Shown here in pieces: positions 26,267 to 34,355 of a stretch of DNA of 64,000 nt (position 1 is the first letter of the stretch; each line of letters opens with the position of its first letter). The stretch lies in NCBI RefSeq assembly GCF_902489465.1, contig NZ_CABTZZ010000009.1:1-64000 (forward strand). Reading direction: 5' to 3'. The notes under the pieces are model-generated. The model was not told the DNA's origin. It did not search any database and worked only from the letters and a program-made list of their open reading frames with translations. Made by a program: the position numbers and the translations under genes. The DNA comes from an uncultured Varibaculum sp. Its GTDB lineage: Bacteria; Actinomycetota; Actinomycetes; Actinomycetales; Actinomycetaceae.

Positions 26267-26339
26267 GCCCCGATAGCTCAGTAGGCAGAGCGTCTCCATG
26301 GTAAGGAGAAGGTCCAGGGTTCAAATCCCTGTCGGGGCT
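26267..26339 (+). tRNA. tRNA-Thr (GGT)
   Basis: 73 bases. Acceptor arms GCCCCGA/TCGGGGC, anticodon stem TCTCC/GGAGA with loop ATGGTAA giving anticodon GGT, and T-arm GGTTCAAATCC. CCA is not encoded. Confidence 0.97.
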
Positions 26340-26368
26340 CTAGGGTTTGTTTTCACAGATCCTCAAGC

Positions 26369-26442
26369 GGCGGGGTAGCTCAGTTGGTGAGAGCGCACGA
26401 CTCATAATCGTGAGGTCGCGGGTTCGAACCCCGCCCTCGCTA
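26369..26442 (+). tRNA. tRNA-Met (CAT), elongator type
   Basis: 74 bases. Acceptor arms GGCGGGG/CCTCGCT with two G-T pairs including the first, anticodon stem CACGA/TCGTG with loop CTCATAA giving CAT, and T-arm GGTTCGAACCC. The initiator-type GGG/CCC anticodon stem is absent, so it is the elongator form. It is followed by rpmG, a common actinobacterial order. Confidence 0.93.
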
Positions 26443-26511
26443 CTTTTCAATTTCGATTGAAAATAGGTAATGCCGCTAATCGGGCGGCCCGAGACATAGA
26501 GGTAAATAAGA

Positions 26512-26682
26512 ATGGCCAGCAAGTCGTCCGACGTACGTCCTAAGATCACTCTGGCGTGCAGTGAATGCAAAGAGCGTAACTACATCACCAAGAAGAACCG
26601 CCGGAATAATCCGGATCGTCTGGAACTGATGAAGTACTGCCCGCGTTGCCGTAAGTCGACTTCGCACAAAGAGACTCGCTAA
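26512..26682 (+). CDS. rpmG: 50S ribosomal protein L33
   Basis: 56 aa, reading [18 protein letters not shown] at its start. It has the zinc-binding C-x2-C pairs CSEC (residues 16-19) and CPRC (43-46), so it is the zinc-containing form of L33. The family stretch [16 protein letters not shown] is intact. It lies 70 bp after tRNA-Met, the usual actinobacterial place, but secE-nusG, often the next genes, does not follow; instead there is a strong bidirectional terminator. No classical Shine-Dalgarno is clear, the nearest being AGAGG about 11 bases upstream. Confidence 0.97.
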   Translation: MASKSSDVRPKITLACSECKERNYITKKNRRNNPDRLELMKYCPRCRKSTSHKETR

Positions 26683-26866
26683 GGGCGGGATCATTTAGCT
26701 AGCTGCTCTCGGCTCCTGCGGGTCTGTCGCGTATCCGTTCTCTATGTGCCAGATCGTTAACTTGGAATAGTCGCTAATGGATGCGGAAACCGTTGGAATA
26801 ATCAGCTAGAAATAAAGATAAAAGAATACAGTTTAGGCTTAACGCCAAACGTATAGGCTTAATACT

Positions 26867-26906
26867 AAATGGTTGGGGGTCGCTGCTAAGCGACCCCCAA
26901 CCATTT
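26867..26906. terminator. Strong bidirectional terminator between rpmG and the inositol genes
   Basis: An 18-bp perfect stem (26867-26884 with 26889-26906) with the 4-base loop GCTA. A-rich and T-rich ends on both sides let it act on both strands. It closes the tRNA-rpmG unit, 185 bp after the stop. The bases 26683-26866 hold no gene. Confidence 0.85.
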
Positions 26907-26923
26907 ACTATTTCAGTTCGGCG

Positions 26924-26970
26924 CTAGGGGCTGAGGTAATCCCAATCTCAGGATTACCCCAGCCCCCTAG
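26924..26970 (-). terminator. Second hairpin after the TIM-barrel gene
   Basis: CTAGGGGCTG-GGTAATCC (26924-26942) pairs with 26951-26970 over about 19 positions with one mismatch and one bulge. It starts 12 bases beyond the stop of the minus-strand gene at 26982 and probably ends that transcript together with the stronger hairpin behind it. Confidence 0.7.
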
Positions 26971-26981
26971 TAGTTAGCTCC

Positions 26982-27845
26982 CTAACCAGCCAGTTTTTGC
27001 AGCGCCTGCAAAGACTTCTGGGCATTAGCTTTCGGGCCGCCACCAGCCGGAGGTTCCGCATCAATCATGATGTCCTGTTCCAGCACGTAGTAGCCGTCAA
27101 ACCCGGCTTTGTCCAGTTCAGACACAATGGTACCGAAATCAATGTCGCCCTCTCCGATGGGGGCAAACATGCCGGCCTTAACTCCCTGCGACCAGGTGAT
27201 TTCACCAGGTAGCAACTTGTCAGTCATTTCCTTATGTACATCTTTGGCGTGGACGATCACCGTGCGACCGGGGTATTCCTTAACGATTGCCACTGGATCA
27301 CAGCCGCCACAAACCATATGTCCGGTATCCAGGCACAGGGCTACCTTGGATTCATCCAGCATTTTGCGGATCTCGCAGTCATTTTGAATCATGGTTCCCC
27401 AGTGCGGATGCACGCAGGCTTTCACCCCGGCTTCAGCGCAAACATCGCTGATCCGATCCAAGTTCCCGAACAGAGTCTTCCATCCTTCCTCATCAAGTAC
27501 CGGGCGATCATCATAACCGTCACGGCCGGAATCAGCTGCCAGAATCAGGTACTCGCCACCGGCAACTTTAAAGGCTTCAAGCTCCTTCTGTACTGCCGGA
27601 ATCGGGTCAATCTCGGGGTCGTGCATAATCGCCAGGAAGAAAGCTCCCACCGGCTTCAAATCGTACTTGCTAACTTCTTCGGCGCGAGCGGCGGCCTCAA
27701 TCGGCAACCACCCCTGGGGGCCGAATTCAGTCGCGGCTAAACCGATTTCCTTCATCTCGGTCAGCACCCGCTCAGGGGTCATCTGGTATCCCCAACCTGG
27801 TACTTCACATACACCCCAAGAAATAGGAGCTCCCGCAATCTTCAT
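26982..27845 (-). CDS. Sugar isomerase-like TIM-barrel protein, inosose dehydratase (IolE)-like
   Basis: 287 aa from ATG 27845. An ATG at 27857 overlaps the GGAGG that serves 27845, so the inner start is chosen. The protein is an AP-endonuclease-2/xylose-isomerase-like barrel: N-terminal APISWGV, a metal-site LCLDTGH near residue 180, HAKDVH near 208 and YYVLEQD near 260 carry the expected Glu/Asp/His ligands. The best match in outline is IolE, which dehydrates scyllo-inosose, or IolH. It lies 141 bp downstream of a myo-inositol-dehydrogenase-like gene on the same strand, supporting inositol use. The exact substrate is inferred. Confidence 0.75.
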   Translation of the reverse strand: MKIAGAPISWGVCEVPGWGYQMTPERVLTEMKEIGLAATEFGPQGWLPIEAAARAEEVSKYDLKPVGAFFLAIMHDPEIDPIPAVQKELEAFKVAGGEYLILAADSGRDGYDDRPVLDEEGWKTLFGNLDRISDVCAEAGVKACVHPHWGTMIQNDCEIRKMLDESKVALCLDTGHMVCGGCDPVAIVKEYPGRTVIVHAKDVHKEMTDKLLPGEITWSQGVKAGMFAPIGEGDIDFGTIVSELDKAGFDGYYVLEQDIMIDAEPPAGGGPKANAQKSLQALQKLAG

Positions 27846-27986
27846 ATTATCCTCCATTGGTATTTATACAGGTAAATAGGGTTTGTTCAACTTGTTTTCT
27901 TCTTTATCTACTTTTATTGCTGTCTGATAAGACGCCCTGGTTACTGGCGCGTCCTCCATAATCCTTATTGGATGCCGCTCGGTAAC

Positions 27987-28979
27987 CTATTGGCCTACTT
28001 TGACCGGGCGTTGTTCGCGAGCTGACTTTCCAGCGGCCTCTGCTAGTAGCAGCGCTTGAGCGCCATCCTCGATTGAAGGGGTAGGCTTGCCGCCTTCCGT
28101 AACTACCGAAATGAACTGGTTTAGCTCAGCCGCATAGGCCTCGGCGTAGCGAGTTAGGAAGAAATCCAGGTACGGTTCGCGGGACAGAGAATAGCTGTCT
28201 TTAGAAAGCGACACCGTGGTGGGACGCTGATTGTCGGCATTTAATTGCCCGTCATGGCCGGTTACCTCTAGGCGCTGATCATAGCCAGTGGCGCAATGAC
28301 GATTATTGATAATGGTGGCTACTGCTCCCGACTTGGCGGTTAGCACAATCACCGCGGCGTCATAGTCGTTGCAAGCCGCAATTTCGGGATCTAGGTTCTG
28401 CGGGATGGTAGTGACGGTGTCAATGTCTCCCAGCAAGAAACGAGCCATATCGAAATCATGGATGGTCATATCTTTGAAGATTCCCCCGGAAACTTTAATG
28501 TAGTCCGCAGGAGGAGCCGCCGGGTCGCGTGAAATAATGGTTACTTGTTCAATTTCACCGATCTCGCCCTTATCCATCAGCTCTTTTACCCGCGCAAAAG
28601 AGGGATCAAAACGGCGGTTGAAACCCAACATCACCGTGGGATCTAGTCCCTTGAGCGCTTCGCGCAGTTCTTCAACTTTCGCGGTTTCCATGGCAACGGG
28701 TTTTTCGCACAGGGCAGCTTTACCAGATTTAGCAGCGGCGATGATATGAGGAACGTGCAGCGGCGTGGGAGAACCAATGATCACGGCATCAATATCGGGG
28801 TTATCCCAAATTTCTTTTTCGTCGGTTACTCCGCGTCCCCCGTATTGTTTAGCGAGTTCGTCAGCCGCTTCTTGGCGGATATCAAAAACCACTTCAAGAG
28901 AAGCATCTGGGTTGGCCGCTAGGGTTTTTGCGTGAACGTGCCCGATTCGTCCGGCACCCAGTAATCCAAATTTCAACAT
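27987..28979 (-). CDS. iolG: Gfo/Idh/MocA oxidoreductase, myo-inositol 2-dehydrogenase-like
   Basis: 330 aa. N-terminal Rossmann domain with GLLGAGRIGHVHA (NAD site), the CEKPVAM motif with the conserved Lys near residue 93, GFNRRFDPSF, and an IHDFDMARFL segment with the His/Asp expected of inositol dehydrogenases. It would oxidise myo-inositol to scyllo-inosose, the substrate of an IolE-type dehydratase encoded just downstream. The 141-bp AT-rich gap between the two genes holds no clear terminator, so co-transcription is possible. Other Gfo/Idh/MocA sugars cannot be excluded. Confidence 0.8.
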   Translation of the reverse strand: MLKFGLLGAGRIGHVHAKTLAANPDASLEVVFDIRQEAADELAKQYGGRGVTDEKEIWDNPDIDAVIIGSPTPLHVPHIIAAAKSGKAALCEKPVAMETAKVEELREALKGLDPTVMLGFNRRFDPSFARVKELMDKGEIGEIEQVTIISRDPAAPPADYIKVSGGIFKDMTIHDFDMARFLLGDIDTVTTIPQNLDPEIAACNDYDAAVIVLTAKSGAVATIINNRHCATGYDQRLEVTGHDGQLNADNQRPTTVSLSKDSYSLSREPYLDFFLTRYAEAYAAELNQFISVVTEGGKPTPSIEDGAQALLLAEAAGKSAREQRPVKVGQ

Positions 28980-29057
28980 AAAACAACTCTGTTCTCTGCA
29001 GGGGAGTAACTAAGCTCCCATTCCTTTGTCCTTACAATAAACAAGAATAAAGGAATA

Positions 29058-29073
29058 ATTTACGAATGTAAAT
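29058..29073. promoter_or_regulatory. Palindromic candidate operator upstream of the inositol pair
   Basis: ATTTACGAATGTAAAT is a 16-bp inverted repeat with 6-bp perfect arms, 79-94 bp upstream of the dehydrogenase start in a very AT-rich stretch. It has the size of a GntR- or LacI-type site. No regulator gene is next to it in this window. Confidence 0.5.
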
Positions 29074-29080
29074 ACATAAA

Positions 29081-29102
29081 CAAAAAATTTCGGTAAAACC
29101 GA
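29081..29102 (-). terminator. Weak terminator for crgA
   Basis: On the minus strand a 5-bp stem TCGGT/ACCGA (29090-29094 with 29098-29102) is followed by AATTTTTTG. It lies about 105 bases after the crgA stop. The rest of the gap 28980-29207 contains the palindrome at 29058 and no gene. Confidence 0.5.
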
Positions 29103-29207
29103 TAACCATTTAGCTATGTACCGCGGTATCCGGTAGCGATTACGGGGATACAGGTAGTCGCAAGATAGAAGGACGCGCGCACCCTCCTAGAAAAATCGAA
29201 TAAAACG

Positions 29208-29477
29208 CTACTTCCAGCGCAGTAGCATTAAAAAGCCTCCGAAAGCTACGCCTAGACCCAAAGCTAGGTTCCAGTTACCGGCATTGGGGATGGGGTAGGA
29301 ACCAGAAGAAATATAGTAAATAACCACCAGCACCAGGCCGACCAGCATTAACGCTACCGAAAGCGGTGCCCACCAACTGGGGGAAGGCTTCATATCAGCA
29401 GCCCAAGACTTGTTTAACTCCTCTGGCTGTTGTTCGCGGTGGGGCTTAGCGCCTTTACGCTTACGAGACTCCGGCAC
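29208..29477 (-). CDS. crgA: Cell division protein CrgA
   Basis: 89 aa from GTG 29477, with GGAGGT a few bases upstream. Two membrane segments (about residues 36-56 and 70-86) and the short family signature in between (YPIPNAGNWN) match CrgA, which helps coordinate septum formation and recruits peptidoglycan synthesis proteins in actinobacteria. It faces away from the sortase E gene and lies next to the pknAB-pbpA-rodA cluster, the conserved place for this gene. Confidence 0.93.
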   Translation of the reverse strand: MPESRKRKGAKPHREQQPEELNKSWAADMKPSPSWWAPLSVALMLVGLVLVVIYYISSGSYPIPNAGNWNLALGLGVAFGGFLMLLRWK

Positions 29478-29630
29478 GGGGTGACCTCCAAAAGTAGGGT
29501 TTTACTAGCTAGGTTCATTCTAGTGTTATTGGCGCTGTAGACCTAGTTAGATCCGTTTTCCGGTAAATTAAGTCTAGGATGATACCAGGACATCGCGTCC
29601 TGAACCCACAGTAAGCGAACTCGGAAGAAT

Positions 29631-30383
29631 ATGAGTAGGAAAACCAAGCAAGCGCGGTCAGCGACCAATAACCGTCGGCATCGTTTTGATCCCATTGCGG
29701 CTTTCGGCGAGCTATTAATTATCGTGGGGTTGCTGGCCGGGCTCTTCGCGTTCTGGGACGTTTTTGTCACCGACTGGCAGGTTGCCAGTTATAACCAGAA
29801 AGCTTTAACCTCGTTCCAGCAAGCCAATAAATCCTGTCCCAATCGTATTTCGAAGGACGAACGCACTAGCGCTCCGCCCAGCGGGGGAATCAAGCAAGAA
29901 AATGAAACCCTAGGGGCACTGCATGTTCCGAAATGGAACTATATGGTGATTCCGGTTAAAGAAGGTACTACGCAAACCATTTTGAATACCGGGGCTGCTG
30001 GGCACTATGAAACGACGGCGCTTCCCGGACAAATCGGAAACTTCTCGGTTGCCGCCCACCGTCGTTCCTTTGGTTCTAACTTCCGCCGCATTGACGTGTT
30101 AAAACCCGGGGACACCGTGGTGATGGAGACTGCAAACGAGTGGCTGATCTATAAGGTCAGGGACCATAAGATTGTGCTTCCTACCCAATCGGATGTGATC
30201 TTACCGGTGCCAGAAAAACCGGGGGAGCAGCCCAGCGAACGCCTAATGACTATGACCACCTGCAACCCGGAGTATGGCAACTGGGAACGTTATATCGTGC
30301 ATCTAACTTTCAATCACTGGGTGCCCAGAGATAGCGGCATCCCCAAAGAACTGGCAGAAGGAGGCAACGCATGTGCGGGCTAA
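29631..30383 (+). CDS. Class E sortase
   Basis: 250 aa. One N-terminal membrane anchor (about residues 23-45) puts the catalytic domain outside the cell. The catalytic His143 lies in SVAAHRRS and Cys211 in the T-x-T-C motif TMTTC, followed by the usual Arg in the NWERY segment. Class E sortases attach secreted proteins carrying LAXTG-like signals to the cell wall. GGAAGA precedes the ATG. It sits between crgA and the kinase cluster as in many actinobacteria. No LPXTG/LAXTG substrate protein was noticed in this window. Confidence 0.92.
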   Translation: MSRKTKQARSATNNRRHRFDPIAAFGELLIIVGLLAGLFAFWDVFVTDWQVASYNQKALTSFQQANKSCPNRISKDERTSAPPSGGIKQENETLGALHVPKWNYMVIPVKEGTTQTILNTGAAGHYETTALPGQIGNFSVAAHRRSFGSNFRRIDVLKPGDTVVMETANEWLIYKVRDHKIVLPTQSDVILPVPEKPGEQPSERLMTMTTCNPEYGNWERYIVHLTFNHWVPRDSGIPKELAEGGNACAG

Positions 30384-30565
30384 TCTGGGATCTACTGCCC
30401 GGCCCGAAGTGGCTGAAATTCCTGCAGGTAGTACTGATAATCGCCCTCATCATTATGGCCTGCTTTTGGTGGCTATTCCCCTGGATTTCCCAAACCCTGG
30501 ATCTAACCGGTACCACCGTGGGCAGCCCCCAAGGATATAGCAGCAGCCAGGCAAGCTGGTTATAA
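30371..30565 (+). CDS. Small membrane protein overlapping the sortase gene
   Basis: 64 aa, starting 13 bases before the sortase stop with GGAGG upstream of the ATG inside the sortase frame. One membrane helix covers about residues 17-38, rich in Ile/Leu/Trp, followed by a short Ser/Gly/Gln-rich tail. The overlap implies translational coupling. A small membrane protein at this place may assist the sortase, but no family is recognised. No strong terminator is seen between it and the convergent pknB (30566-30630). Confidence 0.7.
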   Translation: MCGLIWDLLPGPKWLKFLQVVLIIALIIMACFWWLFPWISQTLDLTGTTVGSPQGYSSSQASWL

Positions 30566-30630
30566 GCTGGCTATACAGCACCTGCCGTTAACTGGGTATA
30601 ACCACAGCTAGTGGCCAGGGGATGCTAAAC

Positions 30631-32454
30631 CTAAGGGGTAGAGCTGCTCGGGGAAGGTTCCGAGCTGGCATTATCTCCCGTTGGCGAGGTAGACGGGGAA
30701 GACGAGGAACCAGGTGAGGGCGCAGGCGGCGTCTTCGCCACTTTAACCGTGACAGAGCTGCCTACCTTAACCCGTCCCAAAGGATCCACCGCAATGATTT
30801 GCCCATTAGGAGCCTCAGTGGTTTCTTCACTGATCGTATTCGTCTGTAAACCTAAGTCAGCGAGGTATTTCAACCCCTCTTCCTGAGTTTTACCGACAAC
30901 CTGCCCGGAATCGATCGATACGTAACCGGAAGAAAGTACCAGAATAATTTCATCATCCTTGGTGGCCGAAGATCCCGCCTCCGGAGTCGTGCGAATAACC
31001 CGATCGGCTGCAACTTTGGAATCGTCCTCGTATTTTACCGAGCCGACCTGCAAACCCGCATCCTCTAAGGTCTTCCGAGCTGCCTCTTGGGTTTGTCCCG
31101 AAACATCGGGAACGGTAATTTCGGCAGCACCTGAAGACAGCTGGATAGTAACTGTCGAACCTATATCTACCAGTGAGCCAGGTTTAGGATCGGTAGCTGC
31201 GACTTTACCTTTGTCTACGGTGTCAGAAGCTATAGCTTGCCCCTGCTCCATAACTAAACCCAGGTCTTCTAAGCTGCGTTGCGCCTCGATAGCGGTCATT
31301 CCGATAATGTTCTCGGGAATGGCCACTTGTTCGGGCTCCTGGTTCTTATTGGAAGTGATCAGCCACCAAACCACCGCGATGAGGGCGATTGCCGCTAATA
31401 TCCCCATGACTACTGCCCAAATAGTTTTCCTCTTCTTTTTCTTTTGGGCAATCTCTTTTTCCTCGTCCTCGTTATCTGGATCCTCTCCCAGAACCTGTGA
31501 CCACTGGGCGGGAGCATAGGAAGTGTGGGGGGCAGCAATGCCTTCTGTCGGCGTGGTAACTGGTAGCGGTGGCAGCATCGGGGCAGAAATAGCAGCTCCG
31601 GCGGCCGCCCGCACCATATCCGAACGCATAGACGCCGCATCCTGATAGCGTTCCTCGGGTCGCTTAGCCAATGACTTCATAACCATGCGATCAAGTTCGG
31701 GGCTAATATCGGCGGCAATAGCAGACGGTAGCGGCGGCATTTCGGCCACATGCTGGTAGGCAACCGAAACTGCGGAATCTCCTTTGAATGGCGCCCTTCC
31801 GGTCAGCAGTTCAAATAACATGCAACCACAAGAGTACAGGTCAGAACGGGTATCTACGGTTTCACCACGTGCCTGCTCGGGAGATAGGTACTGAGCGGTT
31901 CCCACCACCGCATCGGTACTGGTCATGGTCTGTCCCGAGTCTTCTAAGGCACGGGCAATCCCAAAATCCATAACCTTGATTTTTCCGCTATTGGTAAGCA
32001 TCACGTTGCCGGGCTTAATATCCCGGTGTACCAGGCCGCGTTTATGGGAATACTCAAGGGCATTGAGTACCCCCGACATGATTTCGACGGCCTCGTTAAT
32101 CGGTACCGGTTGGCCATCAGTGAGGAGTTGGTGCACCGTGTGCCCTTCTACCAGCTCCATGACGATATAGGGGACGTGCACTTCGGTGCCGTCAGGGGCA
32201 GTCACCACCTGTTCGCCAGTGTCATAGACCTGCACGATGTTTTCATGATTTAAGGAAGCAGACGCCAAAGCCTCACGTCGAAAACGCGTCAGGAATACCG
32301 TGTCCTTTGCCAGGTCTATACGCAGCATTTTGATCGCTACTACCCGCGACAGCAGGGTGTCGTAGGCCTGGTGTACTTCCGCCATTCCCCCTCTGCCGAT
32401 GAGGGAACGGATTTCGTAGCGTCCTCCGCCTATGCGGTATGGAGATTCTGCCAT
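30631..32454 (-). CDS. pknB: Serine/threonine protein kinase PknB with PASTA domains
   Basis: 607 aa. N-terminal kinase domain (about residues 11-275) with glycine loop GRGGMAEV, VAIKM lysine, HRDIKPGNV catalytic loop and DFGIA; one membrane helix near residues 345-366; then three extracellular PASTA repeats (about 380-445, 446-512, 513-580) and a Ser/Pro-rich tail. Mycobacterial PknB has four PASTA units, so one is missing here. The kinase senses muropeptide/lipid II and phosphorylates division and wall enzymes. Its start overlaps the end of the preceding kinase gene by 25 bp; it is the last gene of the cluster. Confidence 0.96.
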   Translation of the reverse strand: MAESPYRIGGGRYEIRSLIGRGGMAEVHQAYDTLLSRVVAIKMLRIDLAKDTVFLTRFRREALASASLNHENIVQVYDTGEQVVTAPDGTEVHVPYIVMELVEGHTVHQLLTDGQPVPINEAVEIMSGVLNALEYSHKRGLVHRDIKPGNVMLTNSGKIKVMDFGIARALEDSGQTMTSTDAVVGTAQYLSPEQARGETVDTRSDLYSCGCMLFELLTGRAPFKGDSAVSVAYQHVAEMPPLPSAIAADISPELDRMVMKSLAKRPEERYQDAASMRSDMVRAAAGAAISAPMLPPLPVTTPTEGIAAPHTSYAPAQWSQVLGEDPDNEDEEKEIAQKKKKRKTIWAVVMGILAAIALIAVVWWLITSNKNQEPEQVAIPENIIGMTAIEAQRSLEDLGLVMEQGQAIASDTVDKGKVAATDPKPGSLVDIGSTVTIQLSSGAAEITVPDVSGQTQEAARKTLEDAGLQVGSVKYEDDSKVAADRVIRTTPEAGSSATKDDEIILVLSSGYVSIDSGQVVGKTQEEGLKYLADLGLQTNTISEETTEAPNGQIIAVDPLGRVKVGSSVTVKVAKTPPAPSPGSSSSPSTSPTGDNASSEPSPSSSTP

Positions 32455-34355
32455 GGGTCTTCCTTTTGTTCCGAAACTACCATTATTACAGCTTTTTGTT
32501 GAGGGGGCACCGGCGTGGGGGCGGCGGAATAAACCAGGCTAGCCCCCAGGCTTAAAGCGGTTACCAGTATCCACAAAATCAGGGTTACTAATACCAGATA
32601 TAGCGGAGAACGAGGCGTGGCGTTTCCATGTCTAGCTCTGGAAACATCTTGGTTCCACCATTTCTGGCTCAAGAAGGGCGCTTTTTCGTAAGGGCGACGT
32701 AATCTAGCCACCTGCGCCGCTAAGGGGTCAACCGGTCTTATGCCTATCTGGGATTCTAGCCGGCGGCTCCAAGCAGCTAACGGTGCCGTTAGGGAGGGAG
32801 CAGCAGCTTGCGCCGCTGGCGAAGGTGGCGTGGCATAACGAGGGGGCGCACTCGCTTTGCGCCAGTTAAGCGCTTGCGGCAGCGAACGCAGACGCTCTAA
32901 CTGCGAGCGGGGTCGGGAAGCAGAAACTGGAGGTATCAGCGCCGCGAACTCGCGAGGACGTTCGCGCAGGCGTACTCGTTGTTGCCAGGCTTTCTCGGGT
33001 AAAGGCACCGAATCCGGTAGGATCTGGGGAGCCGGAACCGTCCCTCCGGAAAGATAGAGCATGGGGGAGCCGTCTTCTTCTCTAGGAGCGCTAGCGGTTG
33101 GTTGAGGCTGCCAGGTGGAGTCTTTCGTGGTCGCGGCAGCTGCCGGCTCATCAATATCGGGCGAGGGCGCCTGTTGCCGGGAATCAAGGCTTTCCTTAAC
33201 GGAGGTGCTGGCAGGTAAAGGTATGTGTACTGCCTGGTCTAGTTGCGCTATTTCTTCCAGATCCTCTTGCAGATTCTCCAGATCAGCCGGTTCGGTAGAC
33301 GTCGGATCTGGTGCTTTATCTGCCAGCTCTGCCGGTTCTGCTAGAGTGGCGGCTTCCTCTCCGACCTCGGGAACGCTGTCTTCATCAGCGGGGGCAGCTG
33401 GCGAGTCACCTGCGGAATTAAGCGCCTGTTGCACTTCCACTAAACGTTGCATTAAGGTATCTGCACTGGCCAGACGTTTTTGAGGTTCTTTTTCTAACAG
33501 CTGCATCACCAGTTCACGCAAACTGGGAGCCACAGAATCAGGCAGAGCCGGCACCGGTTTATTAACATGGGCGAAAGCAATATGTACCGGTTTGTCACCG
33601 CTGAAGGGGCGTTTGCCGGCTAAAGCTTCATACGCGATAATCCCCAGGGCATAGAGGTCGCCTGCGGGAGTAGCTGGCTGTCCCATCGCTTGTTCAGGCG
33701 GCAGATACTGCGCGGTACCCATAACCATCCCCGCCTGCGTTAAATTAACTTGCCCCGGAGCCTTAGAAATCCCGAAATCGGTTAGTTTTACTTCTCCCGT
33801 AGGAGTAACCATAATGTTGCCCGGTTTAATATCCCGGTGCACAATGCCGGCACCATGTACTGCACTGAGAGCATCAGCGGTCTGATACAGCACCGATAAC
33901 AGGAAATCAGTCTCTAAAATGTGTTCCTGATCCAGGATTTCGGTGAGCGAAACCCCATCGACCAGTTCCATACTGATCCAGCCCAGACCGGAGTCCTCTC
34001 CTGAGGCGTGTACCTCCGCTAAGTTCGGGTGATGAACCCGAGAAGCGTTATAGGCCTCAATCTGCAATCGGGACAGGAAAAGCTTTTTACCCGCCAGTTC
34101 CGGGCGCAGAATTTTAAGCGCCAGCCTTTCGCCAGTTTTTTCATCCAGCGTCTGCCAAACCTCTCCCATACCGCCGATCGCAAGGCGAGAAAGCAGCAGG
34201 TAACGCCCCGATATCTTCATCCCAACTTTTAAGGAGGCAACCGCTTTTTGCGCGTTGGTGGCCTGCCCGGTAGCAGTCGCTGCCGGTTCCAGAGGAGTTG
34301 ACATTTCGGCTTCCCCGGCGCGCGGCGGGACAGGTAATACGTGACTATCAGTCAT
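32430..34355 (-). CDS. pknA: Serine/threonine protein kinase PknA-like
   Basis: 641 aa. A ~40-residue hydrophilic N-terminus, then a kinase domain (about 50-310) with AIGGMGEVW, the HRDIKPGNI loop and DFGIS, followed by a long, low-complexity Pro/Ala/Glu/Ser linker (about 320-575) and one C-terminal membrane helix (about 592-615). No PASTA domain follows. The start overlaps the pbpA stop by eight bases. It is longer than the usual PknA because of the linker, which holds many Ser/Thr residues and could be a phosphorylation platform read by the FHA proteins of the same operon. Confidence 0.93.
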   Translation of the reverse strand: MTDSHVLPVPPRAGEAEMSTPLEPAATATGQATNAQKAVASLKVGMKISGRYLLLSRLAIGGMGEVWQTLDEKTGERLALKILRPELAGKKLFLSRLQIEAYNASRVHHPNLAEVHASGEDSGLGWISMELVDGVSLTEILDQEHILETDFLLSVLYQTADALSAVHGAGIVHRDIKPGNIMVTPTGEVKLTDFGISKAPGQVNLTQAGMVMGTAQYLPPEQAMGQPATPAGDLYALGIIAYEALAGKRPFSGDKPVHIAFAHVNKPVPALPDSVAPSLRELVMQLLEKEPQKRLASADTLMQRLVEVQQALNSAGDSPAAPADEDSVPEVGEEAATLAEPAELADKAPDPTSTEPADLENLQEDLEEIAQLDQAVHIPLPASTSVKESLDSRQQAPSPDIDEPAAAATTKDSTWQPQPTASAPREEDGSPMLYLSGGTVPAPQILPDSVPLPEKAWQQRVRLRERPREFAALIPPVSASRPRSQLERLRSLPQALNWRKASAPPRYATPPSPAAQAAAPSLTAPLAAWSRRLESQIGIRPVDPLAAQVARLRRPYEKAPFLSQKWWNQDVSRARHGNATPRSPLYLVLVTLILWILVTALSLGASLVYSAAPTPVPPQQKAVIMVVSEQKEDPWQNLHTA

